Assembly (NCBI GenBank): GCA_036186865.1
Contig: AP025056.1
Span: 25,773,346-25,837,345, forward strand
DNA: 64,000 nucleotides
Source: Eustoma russellianum
Taxonomy: Eukaryota; Streptophyta; Magnoliopsida; Gentianales; Gentianaceae
Direction of reading: 5' to 3'
Below the pieces are notes generated by a model. That model was given only the letters and a program-made list of their open reading frames with translations. It made no database searches and was not told the origin of the DNA. Below, piece after piece: positions 22,142 through 34,916 of this stretch. A program made the position numbers and the translations under genes. Position 1 is the stretch's first letter; the number at the start of each line of letters is the position of its first letter.

Positions 22142-23622
22142 GATAGCATTTTCATGCTAACGGCCTTGATAATGATTACCACTGATCTAAATGTAATCTC
22201 CCTGTGGATATAGTCTCTTTTTCCTTGGGAGATGCACTTCAACCGTGGTTGAGAAAATGGCCTCTAGTAAAGGACCTCATTAAAAAAGTATGTACCTGGT
22301 CACCTTGATGCACAACTTGCGTGTCATTTGTTTGTTTTACAACTGAACCCCATGCTTAAAGAAGCTGATAGTCTCGTCCATCCAGGTGTCATCATAGTCA
22401 ACTAGAAGCACCTTTGCTTGATCATAGGTTTAGTGTTTAATAAGTTCCACCATGATGTTTTGCCCAACGCTTTGCAAATAAGGATGTCAAGCCAAGCAGT
22501 GTGTCATCCCATTTATTGGTTGATCTAGAGATGTGTTCGATTTCAAACTTTCGAACAAAGACTTGAGCTGCTCAACCTTGTATAAATATCGATTCATCTG
22601 ATCCTCTTTGCCTCGTAATCTCTGTTGACTTCATGCAATTTTAGCTCTTTGAGCCCTCGGATTTCATGCAAGGCTTAGACCAGCAATCAAAGATTTGTAC
22701 TTAGCTTCGCTGTGGTTGTATTAAAGTCGAATCTTAGTGTATATTCAAATTCTTCCTTTTTTGACTTATAATTAAGAGGCCTCCTCCATTACCATCTTGG
22801 AAAGATGATCCATCTACAAAAGTGGTTTTCGACGCTCCTGAGGTGCTCATTTTCCTATTAAATTGCCACAACATTGAAGTCAACCAATGCTTGGGTTTTA
22901 ATTGAAGTCTAAGGTCGATAACCGGTGTCGTACTTAGCCAATTCTATAACCTATTTGGTAGCTTAACCTGACAACTCTGACTTCGACCAAATTTGCTTTA
23001 GAGGTTGATCAGTCAAGACCACAATAAGATGATCTTGAAGATAGAATATGAATTTTCTTGTCGCTACAAGGCTATAACTATCTTTTTAGCATTTGTGGTA
23101 CCTGATGGTAGGCCCATGCAATGCCTTACTGATAATGTATATTGGTCTCTACATGTTGTCCTCCTCTCTGAGCAAAGAAGTGTTCACAACTTCGTGGCAA
23201 ATGACCAAATATATGTGCAGTACCTCAAGCATTGGTGATGTTAATGTGGGCACCTCGGCCGAGTATGCTTTCAATTATCCAAAGCCTGCTAACACTTGTC
23301 ATCCTAGTTGGATATTTAATTCTTTTTAAAAGTCTAGAAGAAAGGAAGTGACTTCTCTGTTGACCCGGACATGAACCTGTTAAGCGTTGCAATCCTTCTA
23401 GTTAATCACTGCACCCCCTTAATGTTTCAAGGTGGGTTCATAGCCTTCAAAGCTTCCACTTTGCTTGAGTTAGCCTAAACCCCTTTGTTGAACTCCATGT
23501 ATCATAAACATTTACCGTTGCAAACCCAAGTGTGCATTTTTTGAGATTTAATCTCATCCTGGAGTCTTTGAGGACGTTGACCACCTCCTTGAGATCTTTA
23601 ATATACATGTAAAGGTCTTTCC
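22142..23622 (-). pseudogene. Ty3/gypsy RT to RNase H relic
   Basis: Minus-strand pieces in order are the RT palm end (DLKEVVNVLKDSRMRLNLKK near 23580-23530), the RT-RNase H connection (VVLTDQPLKQIW and AKYDTGYRP near 23010-22900), and an RNase H piece (FVDGSSFQDGNGGGLL then YTLRFDF near 22830-22740). The TDQPL block is typical of plant Ty3/gypsy polyproteins. Stops and frameshifts are frequent. Copia-4 inserted at its right edge. Confidence 0.8.
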
Positions 23623-23837
23623 TGTAGAGAAAAAGGGGTTTGAGTGATTTCAAAATATGTGATATAAATGAATGACATAAAACGTGCATGATATAAACAA
23701 ACGTGTGCATGATATTGCTTATTACTTGCCTTATTTAGCTCATATATGATGTTGCCGTACTAACGAGCCATGAAGCGTTAAAGCTTACATCATATGGCAA
23801 ACATTTGTTGTGTTTATACTATTTTTAGGTGCCACCG

Positions 23838-25256
23838 TTAATGAACTAAACTAGTTCATTAAGTGAAGTACTTAGTTAATTAAACTAAGTAGTTCATTAA
23901 AGGAAGCTACATTTGGAGAAAGCACAAAGGCAACAAGGCTAAGGAAGGAAAGTTTTCTTCTCCTCCCCTCATTAATATTCACACGCCATATACACATATA
24001 TGAGTATATATTTTCAGATTTTTTAAAAAGGCACATACACATGTATTCCAAAGTACTACCGACACGTTATATATTTTACGTACGTACATTAATGTCACAC
24101 CATCATACTTAATTCATATTTATGAGTATATTCAGGTCTTATATCATATGATATAAGTCATGGCGATGACAAATTAAATACGACACGTTAAAAGGTTCTA
24201 AACAAAAAATTGTCGTATCGGGCGAATACCGAAACTTCGCCAGCGTGTCACGTACTTGCCATAAATAAATGGCCAGCCCCTATACTTCAAAAATCATCAA
24301 AACTTTCGTGCCTAGGGTGATATTTTCAGCCAAAAATTCTTTCCATGTTGGCACACACAAATTACTCCACATTAAGGCCAAAATGTGAAGATTCCAATTT
24401 TAATTTTGTCACATGTTAATGGCGCCACTTTAAACCAGCCAAGTGCTGAGATTTAAAGTATATATTATATATATTATGTGTAACATAATATATATAACAT
24501 GTGCAAAAATTTGGAATTTAATTAGAGAAAAATCAGGTAATCGATAAATATCGAATATTCGATTTTCTACGTACACAATGCATGGAACGTTTTTGGCACA
24601 TCATACGACACGTATCTAGACACTTTTTACATATGTCATACGTCTTAAAGTGTTCTAGAAAATTAAATTAAGGACTCATTGGAATATAACATGTGTGTAT
24701 TATTAAATGTGCACTATTTTACAAAGTTAGCAAAAATAAATTTCAGCACATGCATATACATCATCCACGCCACCTACAGCTGAGATGGAGCCTATGTGGA
24801 GCTTTGTTGGCATATTGATTGGTCAAGAATCAATCATACAATGTTGGTGAATTAAAGAAAGAAGCTACAAATGGTAAGGTTTCAAACTTTGTCTCATTTG
24901 AAACACATGCTGAAAATTTCATCATGTTGAAATAAGGCTGGCCGAAATTCTCATATTAATTAGGCTATATTTTGTGTCTTGAATTATGTGGATGATTGGA
25001 AGAAGAAATGGAAGCAATTTGAATAATTTTCAAAGCCATAAAGAGTGATATTTTATATATCACACATGCTGAAATTTTTCAGCATGTGTGTGACATGTCT
25101 TGGCCGAATGGATGGTAATAAGGGTGTCCAAATTCATTCCCAATTTAATAAGGATATTTGTCATCAATTGATGATTTATTTTAAAAAGAAAAATCAAGAG
25201 AAATGGAAATATTTTGAATTGAAGAGCCATGTATCACATGCTGAAATTTCAGCATG
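23838..25256. repeat. Palindrome set in Copia-4 U3
   Basis: Perfect or near-perfect palindromes include TTAATGAACTA/TAGTTCATTAA (23838-23862), ACTTAGTT/AACTAAGT (23870-23890), a 20-bp palindrome at 24138-24157 (centre CATATG), ATATATTATGT/ACATAATATAT (24469-24493), CACACATGCTGAAA/TTTCAGCATGTGTG (25061-25090) and CATGCTGAAA/TTTCAGCATG (25237-25256). The CATGCTGAAA family has three members; the first, near 24904, is imperfect here but perfect in the 3' LTR (33136-33156). Confidence 0.85.
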
Positions 25257-25854
25257 CTAAAACCCCATAATGGCCGATTTTTTTACCTTTGTTGTGAGAA
25301 ATTTTGTCTTGCAAAATTTATGTTACAATCTTGTGTATTATGGAAATTAGTCTATGTTGATTTTGGCACATGTCTTGAGTGATATATTCAGATTTTTCCA
25401 AGTCATCATGATGACAACATCCAACCTATCAAGAAGTGCCAAGTAAGCAAAGCTTAAATGATCATCCAATGAGAAGGTGACAAGTAAGCAAGACCATGTC
25501 ACAATGATGTCTTACATTCTCCCAAGGACTTAGAAGATAATTTTCAAGAGGGGGAGGACACCTAGGGGGGACGGCTGCAAGGCTTAAAAGGAAAGAAGTT
25601 GACCCAAAAACAAGACAAGCACAAGCATTGCAAAATCAAGTGATCAAAAACGCCTAGCCTCTCCTCTTCTACACTCTCTTTCTTTCTTTCTTCTTGAAAG
25701 CCTATTGTATTCATATTTTCAATCTTGAATAGGCTTGTTATAGACCACCACATACTCTATATCTTTGTAAAAGATTGATCAAGGTGTGATCAATCTTCAT
25801 TCTTGCGAGGTGGTGGTGTTCGTGCGAATTGTATTCATCGTACAAGGTTTGTAA

Positions 25855-25970
25855 AGGGTTGGAGTTGGTGTGTAACTCCATCAACCCTGTGGTAAGGTGT
25901 ATTGCATGTGTGTGATTAGTGTGAACCAAGGAAGGTGTTCCTTGAAGACTGGAGTAGGTTGTTTATAACC
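25855..25970 (+). promoter_or_regulatory. Leader hairpins HP1-HP3 of Copia-4
   Basis: HP1 (25855-25888) has stem AGGGTTG+GAGTT / AACTC+CAACCCT, with a 3-base bulge and a loop close to that of Copia-3. HP2 is CAAGGAA/TTCCTTG (25927-25944). HP3 is GGTT/AACC (25957-25970), where Copia-3 has GGTC/GACC. The motif CGAACCAG follows, as in Copia-3. Confidence 0.65.
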
Positions 25971-26544
25971 GAACCAGTATAAAATTCTTGGTGCCATTTA
26001 CTTTCAGCATTTATTTTTTGTTAATGCACAGATTACTCTTTTTGTTTGCGTTCGTAAAAATATTAAACGACTTTCAAAAATCACGAAAATTTCCAAAAAC
26101 ATAGCCACACGTCTTAGGGTTAATTTGGCATAATTTTCAACCGTTTTGGGTAAGGATAAGTCGATCAAACATCAAAAGTTCTGAAACTAGTGCAGTCTGA
26201 TTTTAAGACTTGCAAAGGTTGAGACTTTGATAGTAATTGACCAACTTCCCAAAAGAATTTTGCAAAACTGTTTCAACCCACTTAAAGATAGTATATAAGG
26301 AGTTAGTGATTAAAATTTCAAAGCATTTGGACTTACACACAAATAGGAATAAATTTTTCAAAACCGTCTACCGTTTCTGGCAGATTCGCTCAATCTGATC
26401 ACTAACGGTTTTTGAAGGGGTTAAAGGTTGAATTTAAATTTGAAATTTTTAGGGGCCCTCATAACATCTGAGGCTAAGTACTCTCAAAATTTCAGAATTT
26501 TTGGAGACCTATAACCTGGTTTTAAAAACGTTTTAAAACTGGTC

Positions 26545-26651
26545 CTGAAAACAGAATATGTTTTCAGAAGTTGAGTTGCTTAGTTTTAAACAAATTTTAA
26601 AAACCACACTTTCTGCACCACCTATTCAACCCTCCCCCCTTTTAGTGGTGC
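26545..26651 (+). promoter_or_regulatory. Leader hairpins HP4 and HP5 of Copia-4
   Basis: HP4 is CTGAAAAC/GTTTTCAG (26545-26567). HP5 is GCACCAC/GTGGTGC (26615-26651) around a C-rich loop. The stems differ from Copia-3 in sequence, but HP4-HP5 (70 vs 71) and HP5-primer site (54 vs 54) spacings match. Confidence 0.7.
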
Positions 26652-26668
26652 CTTGCAGATCCTACAAG

Positions 26669-26680
26669 TGGTATCAGAGC
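26669..26680 (+). promoter_or_regulatory. Copia-4 primer-binding site
   Basis: TGGTATCAGAGC starts two bases after the LTR end and is complementary to initiator Met-tRNA. Confidence 0.92.
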
Positions 26681-26756
26681 GCAGGAACACTCACTACAAA
26701 GGATCTAACGATTCAGTGAGATAGCAACCACAAATCTCAAAACCGAGCAAGAAGGT

Positions 26757-28640
26757 ATGTCGAGCCAAAGGCCTCCTCTTTTTGACGGTGAGTTGTTTAT
26801 TCAGTGGAAACTTATAATGAAGCTTTTTCTTATGGCTATAGATATTGATCTGTGGTCGATAATAGAAGATGGTCCTTTTGTCCCATCTAAGTTATCCACC
26901 GTAGACAGAGTCACATTAGAAGTTGTTAAATCTAGACAAGAATATACGAGTGATGATAAAAAGAAACTTAGTATGAATGCTAGGGCTATGCAATTGCTTC
27001 TATACGGATTAAGTAAAAGTGAGTCTAGTTGTGTGTCAAACTGTTCGAGTGCACAAGAAATGTGGAGGATACTAAAAATGAAACACGAAGGTACGAGTCA
27101 AGTAAAAGAGTCAAAAATAAACATGCTTATGTCCACACTTGAGTCGTTTAAATTGTTGCCTAATGAGTCTATTGTTGATATGGATCTTCGTTTGACTAAC
27201 ATCTACAACTCTCTTGAGTCTCTTGGTAAAGCTTTTACCACGCAGGAAAAGGTACAGAAAGTCTTACGAAGCCTTCCATCTGAGTGAGACCCTAAAGTGA
27301 CTGCAATAATCGGATCACTTAAGGTCTATGAGAATAAACTCACAATACGGAAATCGGAATCATCTAAACAAGGTAAAGCTATTGCTTTTAAATCAAATGA
27401 ATACGTCTCTTCTCCTTCCGATCACGTAGATGATAGTGATTCTGAATCGGATAACGATGACCTAATTCTATTGGCTAAAGGCTTAAGAAAATTTATGAGA
27501 AGGTCATTTAGAAACAAAAATAAGGGTACTACAACTAAGAGAAATAAGAACAAGTCAAATGATAAAGATGTTAAATGTTATGAATGTGGCAAACTCGGAC
27601 ACTTATCATATGACTGCCTCAATAAAGAAAAGCAAACAACTAAATACCCTGACAAGGAGCGGAACAAAAATAGACCCGTCTCAGAACCCAAGCAAAGGAA
27701 ACGTGCTCTAAAGGCCTCCACCTGGAGTGATTCATCGGATTCTGAAACTGAGACCGAAGAGGAGACTGCACAAGTATGCTTTGCATCCAAAGCATCTAAT
27801 GAGGTTTCATCTGATTCTGATTCTGACTCTGAACCTTCTTATGATGATCTTTTTAGTTAGTATTTAGAATTGCACAAATTCACTAAGACTCTCGCTAAGG
27901 AAAAGAAGCGATTAATTGAAGACAAGAAACTGTTAGAATCCTCTAACGAGAATCTTGTCACTCAATTAACCGATTCAAAGAAAGAGTCATCATGTGTCAT
28001 TATTGCACTAAAAACAGAGACTTCATCATTGACCACTCAAAATAATGAAATGAAATCTGAGATTTCAAGTTTGAAATCAAGGAATACAGACTTAGAGAAA
28101 ATGATGAAACAGTTTGATACAGGATCCAACATGCTGCATCGCATTATATTATCACAAAAGCATGACAGTGACAAAACGGGTTTGGGATACGTTGATACTA
28201 ATGAAGTATCAACCAAACCAACTAATTTTGTTGTGTCTAAGAAAGTAGACACCCCAAAGCCTCAAGTGGCGTCTAAGATGACGCAAAAACCGTCCCTTCC
28301 CTCATCAGCCCCACTTCCTCTTCATATCATGTGAAATACAACTTTGTACCATATAGATATGAAAAGAAAAGAGTGATGCATACACGACATCCATATCATC
28401 CACGTACTACGCACACACACACAATGACATATCAAAAACGTCCTTCATTCAACGAGTATAAAGGATTTCTTGGGCAAAGGCCCAAAGTGCATGCACCATA
28501 TGTCTACTATATCGCACCTTCATCTACATTCTTGCCATTTGATAGACCAAGAAGGATCACCCAAGTATGGGTACCGAAAGGTACTTTTACCAAGAGGTGA
28601 TTAACTAACTCGAAAGGACCCAAAGTTAATAGGGTGCCTA
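26757..28640 (+). pseudogene. Copia-4 gag with coiled coil (broken)
   Basis: The ATG at 26757 opens MSSQRPPLFDGELF. The UBN2 capsid follows (LFLMAIDIDLWSIIEDG, KINMLMSTLESFKLLPNES). A TGA at 27285-27287 stands where relatives have Trp. The knuckle CYECGKLGHLSYDC lies near 27575-27615, then an acidic Ser/Asp/Glu-rich stretch. After a stop at 27858 comes a coiled coil (27870-28160: LAKEKKRLIEDKKLLESSNE). A His/Tyr-rich tail with VWVPKGTF precedes protease. The coiled coil between knuckle and protease is a feature of this group. Confidence 0.9.
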
Positions 28641-28655
28641 AATCATCTTTGCACA

Positions 28656-31600
28656 TTGCAGGGAGCCCACACATCAAAAGATACAACTATTAAGTGGTTC
28701 CTTGACAGTGGATGCTCGAGGCACATGACGGGTGACCCGAGCTTGTTCACAAAATTAAAGAGGGTCACAAAAGGCGGATCCGTGACCTTTGGAGACAACA
28801 ACGAAGGCAAGATCATCGGAAAAGGTACGATTGGAAATCCAAGCACTCTCCAAATCTCCAACGTCTTTTTGGTAAGCAACTTATCCTACAATCTTCTTAG
28901 CATTTCTCAATTTGTTGACATTGGTTTTAATGTGTGTTTTACTCACCCTTATTGCAATATAATAAATAAAAATAGAGAAACCGTTCTAAAAGGAAAACGA
29001 GAAGGTAACATTTTTACGCTTTCCATGGATGATGTGGTAGACGCTAAAGTTAAGTGCTTTATGTCAAATGAACCCAATGTGAATTTATGGCATAGACGTT
29101 TAGGACACATTGGTATCTCCACACTAGAAAAACTTTGACGAAAGAACCTAGTACGAGGATTACCTAAGTTTGATTTAGACAACTTTCAGTTGTGTGAATC
29201 TTGCATAAAAGGCAAACAAACACGTGAGTCACTTAAGCCTAAAAATGAAATAAGCACGACTAGAGTCTTAGAACTATTACATATTGATTTGTTTGGTCCT
29301 AGTCGCACTACAAGCCTTGGTGGGCGCCACTATGCATGCGTGATTGTTGATGATTTTTCTCGTTATACTTGGACTTTATTTCTTGCACATAAGGATGATA
29401 GTGCCATTGAGATTGCAAAATTAATCAAACAACTTGAAAATCAATATGGTCTCATTTTGAAAAAGATAAGAAGCGATAGAGGCGGTGAGTTGAAAAACAA
29501 AGAGATGATTTCATTTTGCGAAGAAAAAGGAATCAAGCATGAGTTTTCGCCACCTAGAACTCCACAATTAAATGGAGTAGTAGAAAGAAAGAATCGTACA
29601 TTACAAGAAATCGCTAGGACTATGTTATGCGAAAATAAATTGCCTAGATTTCTGTGGGCGGAAGCTGTAAATTGTGCATGCTATATTGTAAATCGACTAT
29701 CTATAAGAAAGAAAATAAACAAGACGCCTTATGAGATTTTGAATGATCGCATGCCTAAGATTGACTATTTTCTATAAATTCAAAGGCATATAGATGTTAT
29801 GATCCTCTCACTAGACAAATCATGGAATCTATTCATGTGAAATTCAATGAATTTGGTGAGATTGATAAAGATAAAGAATAATGACGATGACTTTGAATTG
29901 AAACCCGTGTTGAATGAAGATGATGGTACATTTGATATGCATGATATGAATGACACACTAGAAATGCATGATCACATAGAAATGCATGATAACATGGAAA
30001 ATAATCAACCAAGATGGCATAGAGATCACCCACATGATCTCATCATAGGCGACCTCACTCACGATGTGCGACCACGTAGAAGAATTACTTCGGACGAAAT
30101 AATGAATTTCATGCTATGATTTCTGAAATTGAGCCCAAAAATGTGCATGATGCTTTGAGTGATTCTTCTTGGATTGATGCTATGCATGATGAACTTAATC
30201 AATTCGTTAGAAACGATGTATGGGATTTAGTGCCACGACTACAAGATAAGACTATAATAGGCACAAAGTGGGTGTTTAGGAATAAAATGAATGAAGAAGG
30301 AAAGGTTGTTAGAAATAAAGCGAGACTTGTAGCACAAGGCTATAATCAAGAAGAAGGAATTGACTACGATGAAACATTTGCACGCGTAGCAAGTTTAGAA
30401 GCTATACGACTATTACTTGCTATTGCTTGCATGAAAGATTTCAAATTATATCAAATGGACGTAAAAAGTGCATTCCTAAACGGATTTATACAAGAAGAAG
30501 TATACGTGAAGAAACCACCCAGTTTTGAAGATTTGAAACATCCCGGTCACGTGTACAAACTAAAGAAGGCGATATACGGCCTAAAGCAAGCACCGAGAGC
30601 ATGGTATGATCGTTTTGCTACTTTCCTTTTAGAAAATGATTTTAAACGAGGTACTATAGATAGTACACTATTTTTAAAACAAGATAACTCGGATTTACTT
30701 ATTATCCAAATCTACGTTGATGACATTATTTTCGGTTCTACCTCACATAGACTTGTTGAAGATTTTGAAAATTGCATGAAATCTGAATTTGAAATGTCTA
30801 TGGTTGGTGAACTTAACTATTTTCTTGGCTTGCAAATTACGCAAACGAGTAAAGGTATTCACATAAGTCAAGCAAAATATGTCAATCACATGATTAAAAA
30901 GTTTAACTTTGAAAATTTGAAAACATCCCCCACCCCTATGAGTGTCACTACTAAATTGGACAAAGATGAACATGGTAAAGACGTTGATAATGGCTTATAT
31001 CGATCTATGATAGGTTTTTTGTTATATTTAACTGCTAGTAGGCCTGACATCATGTTCAGTGTATGCATGTGTGCATGATTTCAGAGTCAACTTAAGGTGT
31101 CTCACTATAATGCGGTAAAAAGAATATTCCGTTATATTAAGCACACGCCCACCTTAGGAATTTGGTACGATAAGGATTCCACATTTAACTTACATGTTTA
31201 TACTGATGCAGATTATGGTGGCTGCAAAATAGATAGAAATGGCACGAGTGGGACTTGCCAATTTATAGGAAACTCACTCATTTCATGGTTTTCCAAAAAG
31301 CAAGCAAGCGTTGCTTTGTCCACTACTGAGGCTGAGTACATGGCACTTAGCCTTTGCTGCACACAGTTGTTGTGGATAAAACAACTCTCGGACTTTGGAA
31401 TTACCGTAAATAGAATCCCTATATACTGTGATAATATGAGTGCCATCAATTTGTCTAAGAACCCCGTGTTACACTCTAAGGCTAAGCATATAGAAGTACG
31501 ATATCACTTTCTTTGTGATCACGTAAACAATGGTGATATCGTCATAGATCACGTACGCACAGAAGCACAAGTAGCGGATATCTTTACAAAAGCCTTAAAT

Positions 31601-31660
31601 CAAGCCAATTATGAATCTCTTCGTTCTAAATTAGGCATGATTTCAGTTGATATTATTTGA
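28656..31660 (+). pseudogene. Copia-4 pol: protease, integrase, RT, RNase H (broken)
   Basis: Protease is WFLDSGCSRHMTG (near 28690). Pre-integrase LWHRRLGHIG ends at a TGA (29136-29138; CGA is the likely original). Integrase has LHIDLFG, RSDRGGELKN and NGVVERKNRT. About 110 bases of the integrase C-terminal part are missing after KIDYF (near 29777). RT (30116-31078) reads QMDVKSAFLNGFI and YVDDIIFGS without a stop. A TGA at 31076 precedes RNase H (DADYGGCKIDRNGTSG, LSTTEAEYMALS), which ends at 31660. Confidence 0.92.
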
Positions 31661-31721
31661 CTTGACGTGATTTGATTTTCTTTCCTTATTTACAGAAATC
31701 TTTTGATTTACTTTCCAAAAT

Positions 31722-31852
31722 AAAGGGGGAGAGAAAGCATGATTTAAGGGGGAGAGAGACACTAATTGATACTGATTGCACAAATCAAGGGGGAGCGATA
31801 GTATTTAAATCATGTGCATAAGTTATTTTGAAAATCATCAAAAGGGGGAGAT
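31722..31852 (+). promoter_or_regulatory. Multiple polypurine tracts of Copia-4
   Basis: AAGGGGGAG cores occur at 31722-31731, 31746-31754, 31787-31795 and 31840-31852. The last touches the 3' LTR. The first lies about 60 bases after the pol stop, within AAATAAAGGGGGAG-like context, as in Copia-3, -5 and -6. Confidence 0.85.
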
Positions 31853-34800
31853 TGTAGAGAAAATGGGGTTTGAGTGATTTCAAAATATGTGATTTAAATG
31901 AATGACATAAAACGTGCATGATATAAACAAACGTGTGCATGATATTGCTTATTACTTGCCTTATTTAGCTCATATATAATGTTGCCGTACTAACGAGCCA
32001 TGAAGCGTTAAAGCTTACATCATATGGCAAACATTTGTTGTGTTTATACTATTTTCAGGTGCCACCATTAATGAACTAAACTAGTTCATTAAGTGAAGTA
32101 CTTAGTTAATTAAACTAAGTAGTTCATTAAAGGAAGCTACATTTGGAGAAGGCACAAAGGCAACAAGGCTAAGGAAGGAAAGTTTTCTTCTCCTCCCCTC
32201 ACTAATATTCACACGCCATATACACATATATGAATATATATTTTCAAATTTTTTAAAAAGGCACATACACATGTATTCCAAAGTACTACCGACACGTTAT
32301 ATATTTTACGTACGTACGTTAACGTCACACCATCATACTTAACTCATATTTATGATTATATTCAGGTCTTATATCATATGATATAAGTCATGGTGATGAC
32401 AAATTAAATACGACACGTTAAAAGGTTCTAAACCAAAAATTGTCGTATCGGGCGAATACCGAAACTTCGCCAACGTGTCACGTACTTTCCATAAATAAAT
32501 GGACAGCCCCTATACTTCAAAAATCATCAAAAATTTCGTGCCTAGGGTGATATTTTCAGCCAAAAATTCTTTTCATGTTGGCACACACAAATCACCCCAC
32601 ATTAAGGCCAAAATGTGAAGATTCCAATTTTAATTTTGTCACATGTTAATGGCGCCACTTTAAACCAGTCAAGTGCTGAAATTTAAAGTATATATTATAT
32701 ATTTTATGTGTAACATAATATATATAACATGTGCAAAAAGTTGGAATTTAATTAGAGAAAAATCGGGTAATAGATAAATATCAAAAATTCGATTTTCTAC
32801 GTACACAATGCATGGAACGTTTTTGGCACATCATACGACACGTATATAGACACTTTTTACATATGTCATACATCTTAAAGTGTTCTAGAAAATTAAATTA
32901 AGGGCTGATTGGAATATAACATGTGTGTATTATTAAATGTGCACTATTTTACAAAGTTAGCAAAAATAAATTTCAGCACATGCATATACATCATCCACGC
33001 CACCTACAGCTGAGATGGAGCCTATGTGGAGCTTTTGTGGCATATTGATTGGTCAAGAATCAATCATACAATGTTGGTGAATTAAAGAAAGAAGCTACAA
33101 ATGGTAAGGTTTCAAACTTTGTCTCATTTGAAACACATGCTGAAAATTTCAGCATGTTGAAATAAGGTTGGCCGAAATTCTCATATTAATTAGGCTATAT
33201 TTCGTGTCTTGAATTATGTGGATGATTGGAAGAAGAAATGGAAGCAATTTGAATAATTTTCAAAGCCATAAAGAGTGATATTTTATATATCACACATGCT
33301 GAAATTTTTCAGCATGTGTGTGACATGTCTTGGCCGAATGGATGGTAATAAGGGCGTCCAAATTCATTCCCAATTTAATAAGGATATTTTTCATCAATTG
33401 ATGATTTATTTTAAAAAGAAAAATCAAGAGAAATGGAAATATTTTGAATTGAAGAGCCATGTATCACATGCTGAAATTTCAGCATGCTAAAACCCCATAA
33501 TGGCCGATTTTTTTACCTTTGTTGTGAGAAATTTTGTCTTGCAAAATTTATTGACAATCTTGTGTATTATGAAAATTAGTCTATGTTGATTTTGGCACAT
33601 GTCTTGAGTGATATATTCAGATTTTTCCAAGTCATCATGATGACAACATCCAACCTATCAAGAAGTGTCAAGTAAGCAAAGCTTAAATGATCATCCAATG
33701 AGAAGGTGACAAGTAAGCAAGACCATGTCACAATGATGTCATACATTATCCCAAGGACTTAGAAGATAATTTTCAAGAGGGGGAGGACACCTAGGGGGGA
33801 CGGCTGCAAGGCTTAAAAGGAAAGAAGTTGAGCCAAAAACAAGACAAGCACAAGCATTGCAAAATCAAGTGATCAAAAACGCCAGGCCTCTCCTCTTCTA
33901 CACTCTCTTTCTTTCTTTCTTCTTGAAAGCCTATTGTATTCATATTTTCAATCTTGAATAGGCTTGTTATAGACCACCACATACTCTATATCTTTGTAAA
34001 AGATTGATCAAGGTGTGATCAATCTTCATTCTTGCGATGTGGTGGTGTTCGTGCGAATTGTATTCATCGTACAAGGTTTGTAAAGGGTTGGAGTTGGTGT
34101 GTAACTCCATCAAACCTGTGGTAAGGTGTATTGCGTGTGTGTGATTAGTGTGAACCAAGGAAGGTGTTCCTTGAAGACTGGAGTAGGTTGTTTATAACCG
34201 AACCAGTATAAAATTCTTGGTGCCATTTACTTTCAGCATTTATTTTCTGTTACTACACAGTTTACTCTTTTTGTTTGCATTCGTAAAAATAGTAAACGAC
34301 TTTCAAAAATCAAAAAAATTTCCAAAAACATAGCCACACGTCTTAGGGTTAATATGGCACAAGTTTCAACCCTTTTGGGTAAGTATAAGTCGATCAAACA
34401 TCAAAAGTTCTGAAACTAGTGCAGTCTGATTTTCAGACTTGCAATGGTTGAGACTTTGATAGTAATTGACCAACTTCCCAAAAGAATTTTTCAAAACTGT
34501 TTCAACCCACTTAAATATAGTATATAAGGATTCAGTGATTAAAATTTCAGAGCGTTTGGACTTACACACAAATAGGAATAAATTTTCAAAACCGTCTACC
34601 GTTTCTGGCAGATTCGCTCAATCTGATCACTAACGGTTTTTGAAGGGGTTAAAGGTTGAATTTAAATTTGAAATTTTTAGGGACCCTCATAACATCTGAG
34701 GCTAAGTTCTCTCAAAATTTCAGATTTTTTGGGGACCTATAACCTTGTTTTAAAAACGTTTTAAAACTGGTCCTAAAAACAGAATCTGTTTTCAGAAGTT

Positions 34801-34892
34801 GAGTTGCTTAGTTTTAAACAAATTTTAAAAACCACACTTTCCGCACCACCTATTCAATCCCCCCCTTCTAGTGGTGCCTTGCAAATCCTACA
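31853..34892 (+). repeat. Copia-4 3' LTR (3040 bp)
   Basis: It starts TGTAGAGAAAATGGGG and ends AAATCCTACA. It is colinear with 23623-26666. All palindromes and leader hairpins recur. HP1 has lost one outer pair (CAACCC to CAAACC). Confidence 0.93.
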
Positions 34893-34916
34893 TTTCCTTG
34901 ATGAATATATCAATAC
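34893..34916 (-). pseudogene. Sliver of the Ty3/gypsy relic right of Copia-4
   Basis: After the TTTCC duplication, about 20 bases on the minus strand read LIYSS in frame with the gypsy RT piece at 23622, as expected for the RT palm. At about 34917 it joins copia RT sequence. The stretch is too short for high confidence. Confidence 0.4.

Larger units (their letters stand above)
23623..26666 (+). repeat. Copia-4 5' LTR (3044 bp)
   Basis: It starts TGTAGAGAAAAAGGGG and ends AGATCCTACA. U3 is rich in palindromes. No classical TATA box stands out; TTAAAAGG near 25590 is a weak candidate. The leader hairpins HP1-HP5 match Copia-3 in order and spacing. The LTR end has the C-rich loop typical of this group. 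Confidence 0.92.
23623..34892 (+). mobile_element. Copia-4: Sirevirus-like element, complete with two LTRs
   Basis: This 11.27-kb element has LTRs of 3044 and 3040 bp flanked by identical TTTCC duplications (23618-23622 and 34893-34897). It has a primer site, gag with coiled coil, pol, and four polypurine tracts. Protein domains parallel Copia-3 and -6, but the LTRs begin TGTAGAGA and share only structural landmarks with theirs, so it is a different family of the same lineage. The LTRs differ by a few percent by eye. Confidence 0.93.

Noticed and set aside
22142..23622. Possible host exon around 23005-23329 on the plus strand
   Set aside because: Minus-strand translation gives Ty3/gypsy RT-RNase H motifs over the same bases; the plus frames are shadows.
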